From Clostridia bacterium (GTDB lineage Bacteria; Bacillota; Clostridia; Christensenellales; Aristaeellaceae), in contig JAGBAV010000122.1 of assembly GCA_017938795.1 (NCBI GenBank), forward strand, positions 1 through 32,086: a DNA stretch of 32,086 nt. The letters run 5' to 3'. Positions 7,863-15,685 of this stretch are shown here, piece by piece. How positions within the stretch are numbered: the stretch's first letter is position 1; each line of letters opens with the position of its first letter. The position numbers and the translations under genes were made by a program. The notes beneath the pieces were generated by a model. It was not told the DNA's origin. It did no database searches and saw only the letters and a list, made by a program, of their open reading frames with translations.

Positions 7863-7936
7863 TGCATGAATAGGCTGTATTTTCGATGAAAAACATTCAC
7901 CCGACATGTGCTTGGGGTTCATGCATTTTTCATGCA
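7863..7936. repeat. Three TTCATGCA elements upstream of the flavoprotein promoter
   Basis: The 8-mer TTCATGCA occurs at 7918-7925 and 7929-7936 (11 bp apart, one helical turn) and inverted at 7863-7870, ten bases upstream of the -35 box. The spacing and location suggest an operator or activator site, perhaps for the adjacent TetR protein. No other function is evident in this interval. Confidence 0.5.
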
Positions 7937-7974
7937 GCATTCCCTGCATTCTTTCCCTTTCCTCCGAATATGAC

Positions 7975-8001
7975 AAAGGCCGCTGCAGCGATGCAGCGGC
8001 C
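7975..8001 (-). terminator. Terminator of the tetR-type gene
   Basis: GGCCGCTGCA TCGC TGCAGCGGCC, a perfect 10-bp stem with a four-base loop, followed on the minus strand by TTTGTCATATT. It lies about 65 bases past the TetR stop. Confidence 0.7.
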
Positions 8002-8065
8002 CATGCCATACTTACGGAGGGGGGACAATATCAGGAGCGGGGGACAAACCCGCAGACCTTCCTGA

Positions 8066-8626
8066 TCAGACAGGCGCGCCCATCAGGCGCTGCGCCAGCT
8101 CGTCGGCGCCGGGCAGGGACATATCGCCGCGACGCGCCGTCATCAGCAGGCCGTATAGGCCGACGCTGACCACGCGATGCGCCTGAGAGGCGTCCCTGCC
8201 GCTCTCCTCAAGGCCCTGCGCGGCGATCTTCTCCAGCGCGGGGCTCAGATGCTCGTACATCCTGTCGCACATATCCATATACAGCGCAGCATGCTGCGGC
8301 AGGCAAAGGTCGTTGACCAGCGGCGCGGTGAAGCAGGAGCGCAGCGACTCATGCCCGAGGATTGCAGCGATCTTCTCGCGCGTCGTACCCTCGCCGTCGG
8401 CGATCTCCTGCGCGACTGTGCCCAGATAGCTGCAGAAGCCCTCGACCACCGCCTTGACCATATCATCCTTGGTCGTGAAATAATAGTAGAAAAGGCCCTT
8501 GGCAACGTCCACCGCGGAGACGATCTCCGCCACGGACGTCCTCACAAAACCCTGCTGAACGAAGAGCTTGCTCGCGGCGGCAACCATCTCCGCCCTGCGC
8601 TCTTCCGGCTTCTTGACGATACGCAT
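8066..8626 (-). CDS. TetR/AcrR family transcriptional regulator
   Basis: A 186-residue ligand-responsive repressor. The N-terminal helix-turn-helix is typical: AAASKLFVQQGFVRTSVAEI leads into VDVAKGLFYYYFTTKDDM, with the signature GLFYYYF-x-TKDD at about residues 41-52. The C-terminal ligand-binding half is not recognisable to substrate class. I start it at the ATG at 8626, which has AGGAGG six bases upstream; the frame is open further but has no ribosome-binding site there. It sits upstream of, and on the same strand as, the secreted flavoprotein gene, its most likely target, with a terminator between them. Confidence 0.93.
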   Translation of the reverse strand: MRIVKKPEERRAEMVAAASKLFVQQGFVRTSVAEIVSAVDVAKGLFYYYFTTKDDMVKAVVEGFCSYLGTVAQEIADGEGTTREKIAAILGHESLRSCFTAPLVNDLCLPQHAALYMDMCDRMYEHLSPALEKIAAQGLEESGRDASQAHRVVSVGLYGLLMTARRGDMSLPGADELAQRLMGAPV

Positions 8627-8664
8627 GTGATTCCTCCTGTATCTGTGCGGCGCGTATATCTCCT

Positions 8665-8679
8665 CGTCCCGTCGGGACG
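8665..8679. promoter_or_regulatory. Palindrome in the tetR leader, candidate auto-operator
   Basis: CGTCCCG T CGGGACG is a perfect 7-bp inverted repeat around one central base, about 50 bases downstream of the predicted tetR start point. TetR-family proteins usually bind such short palindromes in their own leaders. Confidence 0.35.
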
Positions 8680-8729
8680 CCGGCGCCCGTCCTGCCCTGC
8701 GGCTGGGGGCCGTTTCCTTCGATGGCCGT

Positions 8730-8758
8730 ATTCTATCAGCCGCCGCCATCCGCTGCAA
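8730..8758 (-). promoter_or_regulatory. Promoter of the tetR-type gene
   Basis: Minus strand: TTGCAG (8758-8753), 17-bp spacer, TAGAAT (8735-8730) with an extended TGA. It leaves a leader of about 97 nt. Confidence 0.65.
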
Positions 8759-8831
8759 GGCGAAACCACCGAACGATACGCGCGCCCGCCTCAAATGTCA
8801 GTTTTGCGGTTTTGCCTCACAGTGTAAGGTA

Positions 8832-9413
8832 TCAGCTGCTCAGACTTTCCAGATACCGCTCAAGCTCCTGCACATCGTCAAACACCCTGCCCCGCTCCAG
8901 CTGTGCGCGCTCCTCCTGCGGCACGCGGGAGACCGGCACATCAGTATCCCGCACGGGGGACAGCGTATCGCCTGTGCGGTTCTGCAGTACATGAAGCATG
9001 CCGTCCTCCCCGTCTGCAAGCACCCAATGCAGCGGGCATGGAATCTCCGCACCGATCGTCACATCCACCTCGTCCGCGGAGAAGCCTGTCACCTTCGCGC
9101 CCGGCAGCACGCCGCCAATCGCCTGATCAAGCGCCCCGCGCGTCAGCCCGCGCAGCTGCGCAGGGAGCTGCACACGCTGCTGCACGCTGTGCCCGCAGGG
9201 GAGATACATCGTCGTCCTGTGCAGCATGCAATGATCCCCCGTCCGCGCGGCAAGATCCGCCCCCGCCGCCATGCCCGCCTCCGTCATCTGCAGCGCGGTA
9301 TTCTCCCCGTCCGGCTCCTCCTGCGTGCGCACGGGGAACAGGCACAGCAGCGCGGCAATCGCCGCCGCCAGAAGCAGAAACCCATACGGCCTTCTGATCA
9401 TCTCTGCGAACAT
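8832..9413 (-). CDS. BofC C-terminal-domain-like single-pass membrane protein
   Basis: A 193-residue protein with an N-terminal hydrophobic helix (GFLLLAAAIAALLCLF, about 11-26) and an extracytoplasmic remainder. The conserved pattern is that of Clostridia proteins with a BofC C-terminal domain: YLPCGHSVQQ, LRGLTRGALDQAI, CPLHWVLADGEDGMLHVL, then TDVPVSRVPQEERAQLERGR and a final LERYLESLSS. In Bacillus, BofC regulates a sporulation signalling protease, but many family members have no known role. The ATG at 9413 has AAGGAGG ten bases upstream; the frame stays open far upstream only because it runs antisense to the helicase gene. It diverges from that gene. Whether the host sporulates cannot be judged here. 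Confidence 0.75.
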   Translation of the reverse strand: MFAEMIRRPYGFLLLAAAIAALLCLFPVRTQEEPDGENTALQMTEAGMAAGADLAARTGDHCMLHRTTMYLPCGHSVQQRVQLPAQLRGLTRGALDQAIGGVLPGAKVTGFSADEVDVTIGAEIPCPLHWVLADGEDGMLHVLQNRTGDTLSPVRDTDVPVSRVPQEERAQLERGRVFDDVQELERYLESLSS

Positions 9414-9626
9414 ATCCTCCTCGCCTCCTTGCCATGAGTCTGCTCCGTCCCCGCCGCATTCATGAGGCGGCGCGCCTGTCAATCGCTGCCAATGACGCAT
9501 ACAGCCCGTTTTTTCTTGCGCACATCCTGTCCGCCGGCAGGAATCCCATGCGCGGCGAAGAAATAATACTGAATTGCCCTTTATGGAAAACGAGGATGTC
9601 CGGCTCAACGCCGGCGGAGGAAAAGC

Positions 9627-12600
9627 ATGACAGAGGGAATGGAAATCATCCGGCGCATCACGCCGGAAGAGGAATATACCGCAGGGCTGGCGATCTACCG
9701 CGCGGGCAGCGTGCACGCGATGGAAGAAGAGGGCGGCATGCTGCGCTATGTCGTGGACGGCGATCCGCGCCGCGTCGTGCGTGTGGGCACGGGCAGCAGG
9801 CTCAGCGGCCGCTGCTCCTGCGACTTCTTCGGCAATGTCCATAAGCCCTGCAGACATCTGGCGGCGGCGATGATGCTGGCCACGTCCTCCGGCGCACTGG
9901 AGGAGATGCGCAGGCGGCGCGCAAGGGAGAATGCCGGCGCGCTGCTGCAGACGCTGCAGAGCGTCCTGCCGGAGCAGAGCCCGCTGCAGCTGGAGGTCAC
10001 CCTGCGCGTCATCGGCGAGCGGGAGCCTATCCGTGTTGCGCTGCGTGTCGGCCAGGAACGCATGTACGTCGTCAAGTCGATGGCCGCTTTCCTGCAGGGG
10101 CTGCGGGAGAAGACAAGCATGCCCTTTGGCAAGGGCTTTGTGCTGGAGCCGGAGTGGATGGGCTTTGACGGCGTGGACAAGAAGATCATCGCCCTGCTGC
10201 AGGACGCAGCCTACGTCTGCGAGCTGGAGGGGCGTCTTGTCCAGACCGGGCTGGATGCCAAATTCCTCACCCTGCCCGACCGCTTCCTCAAGCGGCTGAT
10301 GCAGCTGCTGATGGCGCGCCCGTTCCGCATCTCCTTCGGCGAGGAGGTCGTCACCGTGCCCTGCGTCTTTGACGGTCAGGCCGAGCTGCTTTTCGGCGTG
10401 ATGGCCAGCGGGCGCGAGCTGGAGATCCGCGCGCAGATGCCCAAATCGCTGCGGCTGCTGGAGCCGGGCGCGTCGTTCGTCTTCTGCGAGGGCGACGTCC
10501 TGCGTCTGCCTAAGGAGCAGCGCGAGATCGTGAAGGTCATGGCGGCGTCCGGCCGCGAGGGCACAGCCGCCTTCCGCTTTGATGCGGCGCAGAGCGGGCG
10601 CGTGATCTCCGAGCTGCTGCCCGCGCTCGAGCGCGCTGGCACGGTGACCATCGACGGCGCGCTGGCTGAGCGCATCGTCCGCCGCCCGCTGAAGACCCGC
10701 GCCTACTTTGACCGCGAGGATAAGGCTGTCCTCTGCCGCATCGTCTTCCAGTACGGCGACGACGAGATCGATCCCTTCAGCCCGCAGCCCGCGCCCCTGC
10801 CGGGGGACGAGCGCCTTCTGATGCTGCGCGACAGCGAGGGCGAGCGCCGCGTGCTGGATCTGCTGGCCTCTGCAGGCTTCAGGATGCAGAAGGGACGCGT
10901 CGTGCTGCTGGGGCAGGAGCCCGTCTATCGCTTCCTCACCGAGGGCATCTACGAGATGCGCTCTGCGGCGGACGTGTACTGCTCCGATGAATTCCGAAAG
11001 ATGTCCCCGCGCAGGCCGCACTTCACCGGCACCCTGCGCATGCAGGACGGCGCGCTGAAGCTGCAGATGACCGAGGACGGCGAGCCCGCGCCGGAGCTGA
11101 TGGCGATCCTGCAGGCGCTGCGCGACCGAAAGCGCTATTTCCGGCTGAAGGATGGCTCCTTCCTCGACCTGACGGATATGGAGGAATGGCGCGAGCTGGC
11201 CGAGGCCGCCGCCGCGCAGGAGCCCGTGCAGGAGGAGGACAACGCCTCGCAGCTTCGCGGCGAGGTGGAGGTCGCCGCCTTCCGCGCGGCATATCTCATG
11301 AGCCTGCTCGAGGCGGGCGGCCTGCCCGTCTCGGCGGATGACTCCGTGCAGCAGGCCGTGCGCGCCATGGACGCGGACGGCGAGCCCTGCCCGGAGCCGC
11401 TCTACAGCATGCTGCGCCCGTATCAGCGCCGCGGCTTCATGTGGATGCAGGCGCTGGACCGGCTGCATATGGGCGGCGTGCTCGCCGACGACATGGGCCT
11501 TGGCAAGACGCTGCAGGTCATCGCGCTGCTCTCGTGGGCGCGCGGCAGCGGCGAGCGGCGCCCGTCCATCGTCGTGGCGCCGACGTCGCTGGTCTATAAC
11601 TGGATGGCGGAGATCCGCCGCTTTGCGCCGGAGCTGTCCGTCGTCGCCGGGGAGGGCACGCAGGCCGCCCGCGCACAGACTATCGCGCGCCTCGCCGCGC
11701 CGGACTGCGGCGTGGACGTCTACATTACCAGCTATCCGCTCATCCGAAGGGACATCGCGCAGCTGTCGCAGATCCCCTTCCGCTTCGCGATCCTTGACGA
11801 GGCACAGTACATCAAGAACGCGATGAGCGTGGGCGCAGGCGCGGTTAAGCAGCTGAAGGCCGGCACGCGCTTTGCCCTCACCGGCACCCCGATGGAGAAT
11901 CACCCGGGCGAGCTGTGGTCGATCTTTGACTTCGTGCTGCCGGGATATCTGCTCTCCTTCGCGCAGTTCATGCACCGATTCGGCACAGGCGAGGAGCTCG
12001 ACGTGCTGCGCAGGCGCATCCGTCCGTTCCTGCTGCGCAGACTGAAGGGCGATGTGCTGCGCGAACTGCCGGAGAAGATCGAGATCCAGATGACCGCCGA
12101 CATGACCGAGGAGCAGCGCCGCGTCTATCAGGCCAGCCTGCTGCGCCTGCGCCCGCAGGTGGAAAACATGATCGGCCGGCGCAGCCGCATTGAGGTGCTC
12201 GCCGCCATCACGGAGCTCCGCCAGATCTGCGGCCATCCCTCGCTGGTGCTGCCGGACTATGCCGCCTCCAGCGGCAAGATGGATCTGCTGCTGGATATCC
12301 TGCCCGGCGCGCTGGAGGCCGGGCACCGCGCGCTCATCTTCTCTCAGTTCACCCGCATGCTCCGCATCCTGCAGCGCAGGCTGGAGGCGGCGGGCGTCTC
12401 CTGCATGTATCTGGACGGCGACACCCCGCCAAAGCGGCGCATCGAGCTGGTGGAGAGCTTCAACGGCGGCGAGGGGCAGGTCTTCCTGATCTCGCTCAAG
12501 GCGGGCGGCTCCGGCCTCAACCTCGTCGGCGCGGATACCGTCATCCACTTTGACCCGTGGTGGAACCCCGCCGCGGAGGATCAGGCGACCGACCGCGCGC

Positions 12601-12779
12601 ACCGCATCGGGCAGAAGCACACCGTCAACGTCATCCGGCTGATCACGCGCGGCTCCATTGAGGAGCAGGTCGTCCGCCTCGGCGAACGCAAGCGCGAGCT
12701 CTTTGACCAGATGATCACCGCAGGCGAGGCCATGCCCACACAGCTGACGGCCGAGGATATCCGCGCGCTTTTCGAATAG
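9627..12779 (+). CDS. SWIM zinc-finger SNF2-family DEAD-like helicase
   Basis: A Swi2/Snf2-type dsDNA translocase of 1050 residues. The N terminus has a SWIM zinc finger, CxC...CxH (C63, C65, C75, H77). A long middle region of the SNF2-associated type follows, then the ATPase core: ADDMGLGKTLQV (Walker A, about 620-631), DEAQ box (724-727), and LTGTPMENHPGELWSIFDF. The C-terminal helicase domain shows LIFSQFTRMLRIL, LKAGGSGLNLVGADTVIHFD and DQATDRAHRIGQ near 985. The ATG follows GGAGGAAAAGC. The role of bacterial SWIM-SNF2 proteins is not settled; RNA-polymerase recycling or DNA remodelling is possible. No methylase, nuclease or other defence partner is adjacent, so a defence-system reading is not supported. 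Confidence 0.95.
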   Translation: MTEGMEIIRRITPEEEYTAGLAIYRAGSVHAMEEEGGMLRYVVDGDPRRVVRVGTGSRLSGRCSCDFFGNVHKPCRHLAAAMMLATSSGALEEMRRRRARENAGALLQTLQSVLPEQSPLQLEVTLRVIGEREPIRVALRVGQERMYVVKSMAAFLQGLREKTSMPFGKGFVLEPEWMGFDGVDKKIIALLQDAAYVCELEGRLVQTGLDAKFLTLPDRFLKRLMQLLMARPFRISFGEEVVTVPCVFDGQAELLFGVMASGRELEIRAQMPKSLRLLEPGASFVFCEGDVLRLPKEQREIVKVMAASGREGTAAFRFDAAQSGRVISELLPALERAGTVTIDGALAERIVRRPLKTRAYFDREDKAVLCRIVFQYGDDEIDPFSPQPAPLPGDERLLMLRDSEGERRVLDLLASAGFRMQKGRVVLLGQEPVYRFLTEGIYEMRSAADVYCSDEFRKMSPRRPHFTGTLRMQDGALKLQMTEDGEPAPELMAILQALRDRKRYFRLKDGSFLDLTDMEEWRELAEAAAAQEPVQEEDNASQLRGEVEVAAFRAAYLMSLLEAGGLPVSADDSVQQAVRAMDADGEPCPEPLYSMLRPYQRRGFMWMQALDRLHMGGVLADDMGLGKTLQVIALLSWARGSGERRPSIVVAPTSLVYNWMAEIRRFAPELSVVAGEGTQAARAQTIARLAAPDCGVDVYITSYPLIRRDIAQLSQIPFRFAILDEAQYIKNAMSVGAGAVKQLKAGTRFALTGTPMENHPGELWSIFDFVLPGYLLSFAQFMHRFGTGEELDVLRRRIRPFLLRRLKGDVLRELPEKIEIQMTADMTEEQRRVYQASLLRLRPQVENMIGRRSRIEVLAAITELRQICGHPSLVLPDYAASSGKMDLLLDILPGALEAGHRALIFSQFTRMLRILQRRLEAAGVSCMYLDGDTPPKRRIELVESFNGGEGQVFLISLKAGGSGLNLVGADTVIHFDPWWNPAAEDQATDRAHRIGQKHTVNVIRLITRGSIEEQVVRLGERKRELFDQMITAGEAMPTQLTAEDIRALFE

Positions 12780-12783
12780 ACGC

Positions 12784-12812
12784 TTGCGAAGACGTGCGAT
12801 CCATCGTATACT
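12784..12812 (+). promoter_or_regulatory. Promoter of the HAD-radC-ydcF-rsmG operon
   Basis: TTGCGA (12784-12789), 17-bp spacer, TATACT (12807-12812), starting five bases after the helicase stop codon. Confidence 0.7.
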
Positions 12813-12842
12813 GACCATGAATACCGACGGAGAATAAGCGCC

Positions 12843-13484
12843 ATGAAACACATCATCTGGGATTTCAACGGCACGCTGCTCAACGACACGCAGCTGTCCG
12901 TGGACGTGGATAACTACGTATTTGACAGGCTTGGCCTGCCCCGCATCACCATCGACGATTACCGCCGCCACATGACCATGCCCGTGCGCGGCTTCTACCC
13001 CGCGCTGGGCGTTGACTACAGCGTCCATCCCTATGAGACGATCAGCCGCCTCTGGCTGGACGCCTTCAACGCGCAGGTCGTGGATGCCGGGCTGATCCCC
13101 GGGATCACGGACGTGCTCGCGCGCCTGACGCAGGCGGGCTATACGCATTCCGTGCTCTCGGCGACCTACCAGCCCTCGCTGGATGCGCAGTGCGCCGCGC
13201 TTGGCCTGACGCCGCACATGCTCGCCGTGGATGGCCTCAAGGACGAGAGTGCCGCCAAAAAGACCGACATCGGCCGCAGGCAGATGGAACGCCTCGGCCT
13301 CGCCGGCAGCGATATCGTGCTGGTGGGCGACATGGTCGCCGACGCGGAGCTCGCCGCGGCGCTGGGCGCATCCTGCGTGCTGGTCTCCTGGGGGCATAAC
13401 GACGCGCAGCGCCTGTATGCAACGGGGCGGCCCGTCGCCGATACGCTGCAGGCGCTCTGCGATCTGCTGATGAACAACGCATAA
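12843..13484 (+). CDS. HAD superfamily hydrolase (phosphoglycolate phosphatase-like)
   Basis: A 213-residue HAD-type phosphatase; the substrate is unknown. Motif I is DFNGT (D7-F-N-G-T11), motif II LSAT, motif III a KKTDIGRRQ segment and motif IV VGDMVADAEL, with an alpha-helical cap between I and II. The usual second aspartate of motif I (DxD) is Asn9, seen in a subgroup of Gph-like proteins whose activity is less certain. The ATG at 12843 follows GGAGAA. It is first in an operon with radC (16-bp gap), a YdcF-like gene and rsmG. Confidence 0.9.
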   Translation: MKHIIWDFNGTLLNDTQLSVDVDNYVFDRLGLPRITIDDYRRHMTMPVRGFYPALGVDYSVHPYETISRLWLDAFNAQVVDAGLIPGITDVLARLTQAGYTHSVLSATYQPSLDAQCAALGLTPHMLAVDGLKDESAAKKTDIGRRQMERLGLAGSDIVLVGDMVADAELAAALGASCVLVSWGHNDAQRLYATGRPVADTLQALCDLLMNNA

Positions 13485-13500
13485 AAAAGGAGGGGCTGCA

Positions 13501-14298
13501 ATGACGGACAAGGACAGCTCAATCCACGCGGGGCACAGAGAGCGCCTGCGCGAGCGATTCCTGCAGGAGGGGCTTGACGGCTTCTCCCAGCATGAGGTGC
13601 TTGAGCTGCTGCTCACCTTTGTCATTCCCCAGAAGGACGTCAATCCCCTTGCGCATACGCTCATCGATCATTTCGGCTCGCTCAGCGGCGTGCTCGACGC
13701 AGACCAGAATGACCTGATGCAGATCAGCGGCGTGGGGCCGAAGACGGCGTCCTTCCTCTGCCTGATCCCCAGCCTGCTGGGGCGCTATGTCAAAAGCGCC
13801 ATGGGCGACCGTCCCCTGCTGGAGACACCCGCGCTGGCCAAGCGCTACGCCGCCTCGCTCTTCTTCGGCGTCCACGACGAGCGGTTCTACATCGTCTGCC
13901 TCGATAAGCAGAGCCGCGCCATCTACACGCGGCTGCTGCATCAGGGAACAGTGGACGAGGTGCCCGTCTATCCGCGCACCGTGGCGCAGATCGCCATCCG
14001 TCATCACGCCTGCGGCGTACTGCTCATCCACAACCACCCCGGCGGCATCGCGCAGCCGTCTCAGGCGGACTACGAAGCCACCACGGCGGTCATTCAGGCG
14101 CTGAGCCCGCTGCACATCGGCGTGGTGGATCATCTGATCTTCAGCGGCAGCGAGGTGTACTCCATGACGGAGCACAGCGAGACGGGCGGCGAGAGCAGCG
14201 TCAGCTATGTGATGCGCAGCAGCAATGTGCCCGGCCGGCGCGGCACCCTCAAGGAGGAGGACGAGGGGCTCCTCTTCCTCTCCGCGGTTACCCGATAA
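13501..14298 (+). CDS. radC: RadC-family JAB/MPN-domain protein
   Basis: RadC-like protein (UPF0758) of 265 residues. An N-terminal helix-hairpin-helix (QISGVGPKTASFLCLIPSLL, about 77-96) precedes the JAB1/MPN metalloprotease-like domain with HNHPGGIAQPSQAD (His177, His179, Ser, Asp), the expected zinc-ligand pattern. Its biochemical role is unresolved; the early claim of a DNA-repair function in E. coli was withdrawn. The protein is about 40 residues longer than usual at the C terminus, with a charged tail (GTLKEEDEGLLFL). The ribosome-binding site AGGAGG is seven bases before the ATG. Confidence 0.94.
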   Translation: MTDKDSSIHAGHRERLRERFLQEGLDGFSQHEVLELLLTFVIPQKDVNPLAHTLIDHFGSLSGVLDADQNDLMQISGVGPKTASFLCLIPSLLGRYVKSAMGDRPLLETPALAKRYAASLFFGVHDERFYIVCLDKQSRAIYTRLLHQGTVDEVPVYPRTVAQIAIRHHACGVLLIHNHPGGIAQPSQADYEATTAVIQALSPLHIGVVDHLIFSGSEVYSMTEHSETGGESSVSYVMRSSNVPGRRGTLKEEDEGLLFLSAVTR

Positions 14299-14307
14299 GG
14301 AGATACT

Positions 14308-14904
14308 ATGAAAACAGGCTGTATCATAAGGAGGCTGCTGATGGGGATTGCTGCGCTTGTGCTGCTCTGCCTGCTCGCGGCGGCGGGGCTGATCGGCTTC
14401 GTCTATATCAAAGAAAAGACGCTGCCCCCGCAGCAGGAATCCGACGTGATCATCGTGCTTGGCGCGCAGGTCAAGCCGGACGGCACGCCCTCCGAGGCGC
14501 TGCGCCGCCGCCTGACTGCCGCGCTGGAAACCTACCGCCAGCATCGGCAGATCATCATCGTCTGCGGTGCGCAGGGAGGAAACGAGCCGCGCGCAGAGGG
14601 CGACGTCATGCGCGACTGGCTGATTGACGCCGGCGTCCCGCAGGAGGACGTCATCGCGGAGACCGCCTCCTTCAACACCCGCCAGAACCTTGACTACGCC
14701 AAGGCGATCATGGAGCACAGGGGGCTGACGCAGGCGCTCGTCGTCACCAGCGACTACCACGTCGCGCGCGCGCTGGAGCTGTGCCGTCAGGCCGGGATCC
14801 GCGCCACGGGCAAGGGCAGCCCATCCAAGCCCGAGTACTTCATCAAAAACCATTTCCGGGAGGGACTCAGCTGGATCAAATTCTGGCTGGAGAGCATGCT
14901 ATGA
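14308..14904 (+). CDS. YdcF/SanA-type DUF218 membrane-anchored protein
   Basis: A 198-residue protein with one N-terminal membrane helix (about 11-33) followed by the DUF218 (ElyC/SanA/YdcF) domain. The domain shows the opening SDVIIVLGAQVKPDGTPSEA, then IIIVCGAQGG, ETASFNTRQN and VVTSDYHVARALEL. Family members are linked to cell-envelope integrity; no enzymatic reaction is established. It begins nine bases after the radC stop with an AAGGAG site, and its stop overlaps the rsmG start (ATGA), so it is translated in coupling with its neighbours. Confidence 0.9.
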   Translation: MKTGCIIRRLLMGIAALVLLCLLAAAGLIGFVYIKEKTLPPQQESDVIIVLGAQVKPDGTPSEALRRRLTAALETYRQHRQIIIVCGAQGGNEPRAEGDVMRDWLIDAGVPQEDVIAETASFNTRQNLDYAKAIMEHRGLTQALVVTSDYHVARALELCRQAGIRATGKGSPSKPEYFIKNHFREGLSWIKFWLESML

Positions 14905-15617
14905 ACAGAGAGAGACTGGCCAACGGCCTGACGCAGATGGGCGTCGCCTTCGATCAGACGGCGATGGAGCGCTTTGAGGCCTTCCATGCCATACTGGATG
15001 AATACAACGCGCGGATGGACCTGACCGCCGTCCTTGACGAGGATGAGCGCGTCGACCGCCACGACCTGGACAGCGCCGCGCCGCTGGCGCAGGGGCTGCT
15101 TGTGCCCTCGGCGAAGGTGATCGACGTGGGCACGGGCGCGGGCTTTCCCGGCATGCCGCTGCTCATCCTGCGCCCCGATCTTGAGATGACCTTCCTCGAC
15201 GCGCTGCAAAAGCGCATCGGCTTCCTCACGGACGCACTCTCCCGCCTCGGGCTGAAGGCAACGACCCTCCATGCCCGCGCGGAGGATGCCGCCCGCATGG
15301 AGGCGCACCGCGAGCAATACGACGCCGCGGTCTCCCGCGCCGTGGCGAGCGCCGCCGTGCTGGCGGAGCTGACCCTCCCGTTCGTAAAGACGGGCGGCGC
15401 AGCCATCGCATGGAAGGGTCCCGGCGTGCAGGACGAGCTCACCGCGGCCAAGCGCGCCGCCTTCGTGCTCGGCGGCGCGGTGCGCGGCGTATACCCCGCG
15501 CCCATCCCCGGGCGGGACGACTGGCAGCACATGCTGCTGGTCACCGACAAGACGGGAAAGACCCCCAAGCCCTACCCGCGCAAGGCGGGCACGCCCAGCA
15601 AAAAGCCGCTCGCCTGA
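14901..15617 (+). CDS. rsmG: 16S rRNA (guanine-527-N7) methyltransferase RsmG (GidB)
   Basis: SAM-dependent methyltransferase that makes m7G527 in 16S rRNA. The 238-residue protein carries the SAM-binding motif KVIDVGTGAGFPGMPLLIL (about 73-91), the upstream RHDLDSAAPL segment typical of RsmG, and the SRAVASAAVLAELTLPFVKTGG segment. The start is the ATG overlapping the stop of the preceding gene by four bases (ATGA). It is more often found beside mnmG or parA; here it closes an operon with radC. A bidirectional terminator follows. Confidence 0.95.
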   Translation: MNRERLANGLTQMGVAFDQTAMERFEAFHAILDEYNARMDLTAVLDEDERVDRHDLDSAAPLAQGLLVPSAKVIDVGTGAGFPGMPLLILRPDLEMTFLDALQKRIGFLTDALSRLGLKATTLHARAEDAARMEAHREQYDAAVSRAVASAAVLAELTLPFVKTGGAAIAWKGPGVQDELTAAKRAAFVLGGAVRGVYPAPIPGRDDWQHMLLVTDKTGKTPKPYPRKAGTPSKKPLA

Positions 15618-15641
15618 CCAGCGGCAGCGCCCAAAAGCAAA

Positions 15642-15670
15642 GCAGAGGATCCGCGATCCCCTGCTTTTTT
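15642..15670. terminator. Bidirectional terminator between rsmG and the DAHP synthase gene
   Basis: GCAGAGGATC CGC GATCCCCTGC stem (one mismatch) followed by TTTTTT on the plus strand; on the minus strand GCTTTGCTTTT follows. It serves both convergent genes. Confidence 0.85.
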
Positions 15671-15685
15671 GTGTCCCTCCGGCCC

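Noticed and set aside
942-7873. Long plus-strand frames over cggR, the MATE gene, glgP and the flavoprotein
   Set aside because: Each mirrors a well-supported minus-strand gene, lacks a ribosome-binding site and shows no recognisable domain.
8019-8047. Two GGGGGACAA repeats after the TetR gene
   Set aside because: They lie in the 3' untranslated stretch between the stop and terminator, and two short G-rich copies are not enough to claim a site.
9627-12779. The SNF2 helicase as part of a phage-defence island
   Set aside because: No methylase, nuclease, PLD or other defence gene is adjacent, and the SWIM-SNF2 type is a common chromosomal gene in Bacillota.
9414-13664. A minus-strand open frame continuing upstream of the BofC-like gene to give 1610 codons
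   Set aside because: It runs antisense to the helicase, HAD and the start of radC, is rich in His/Arg/Gln/Ala low-complexity text, and the real gene has its own ribosome-binding site at 9413.
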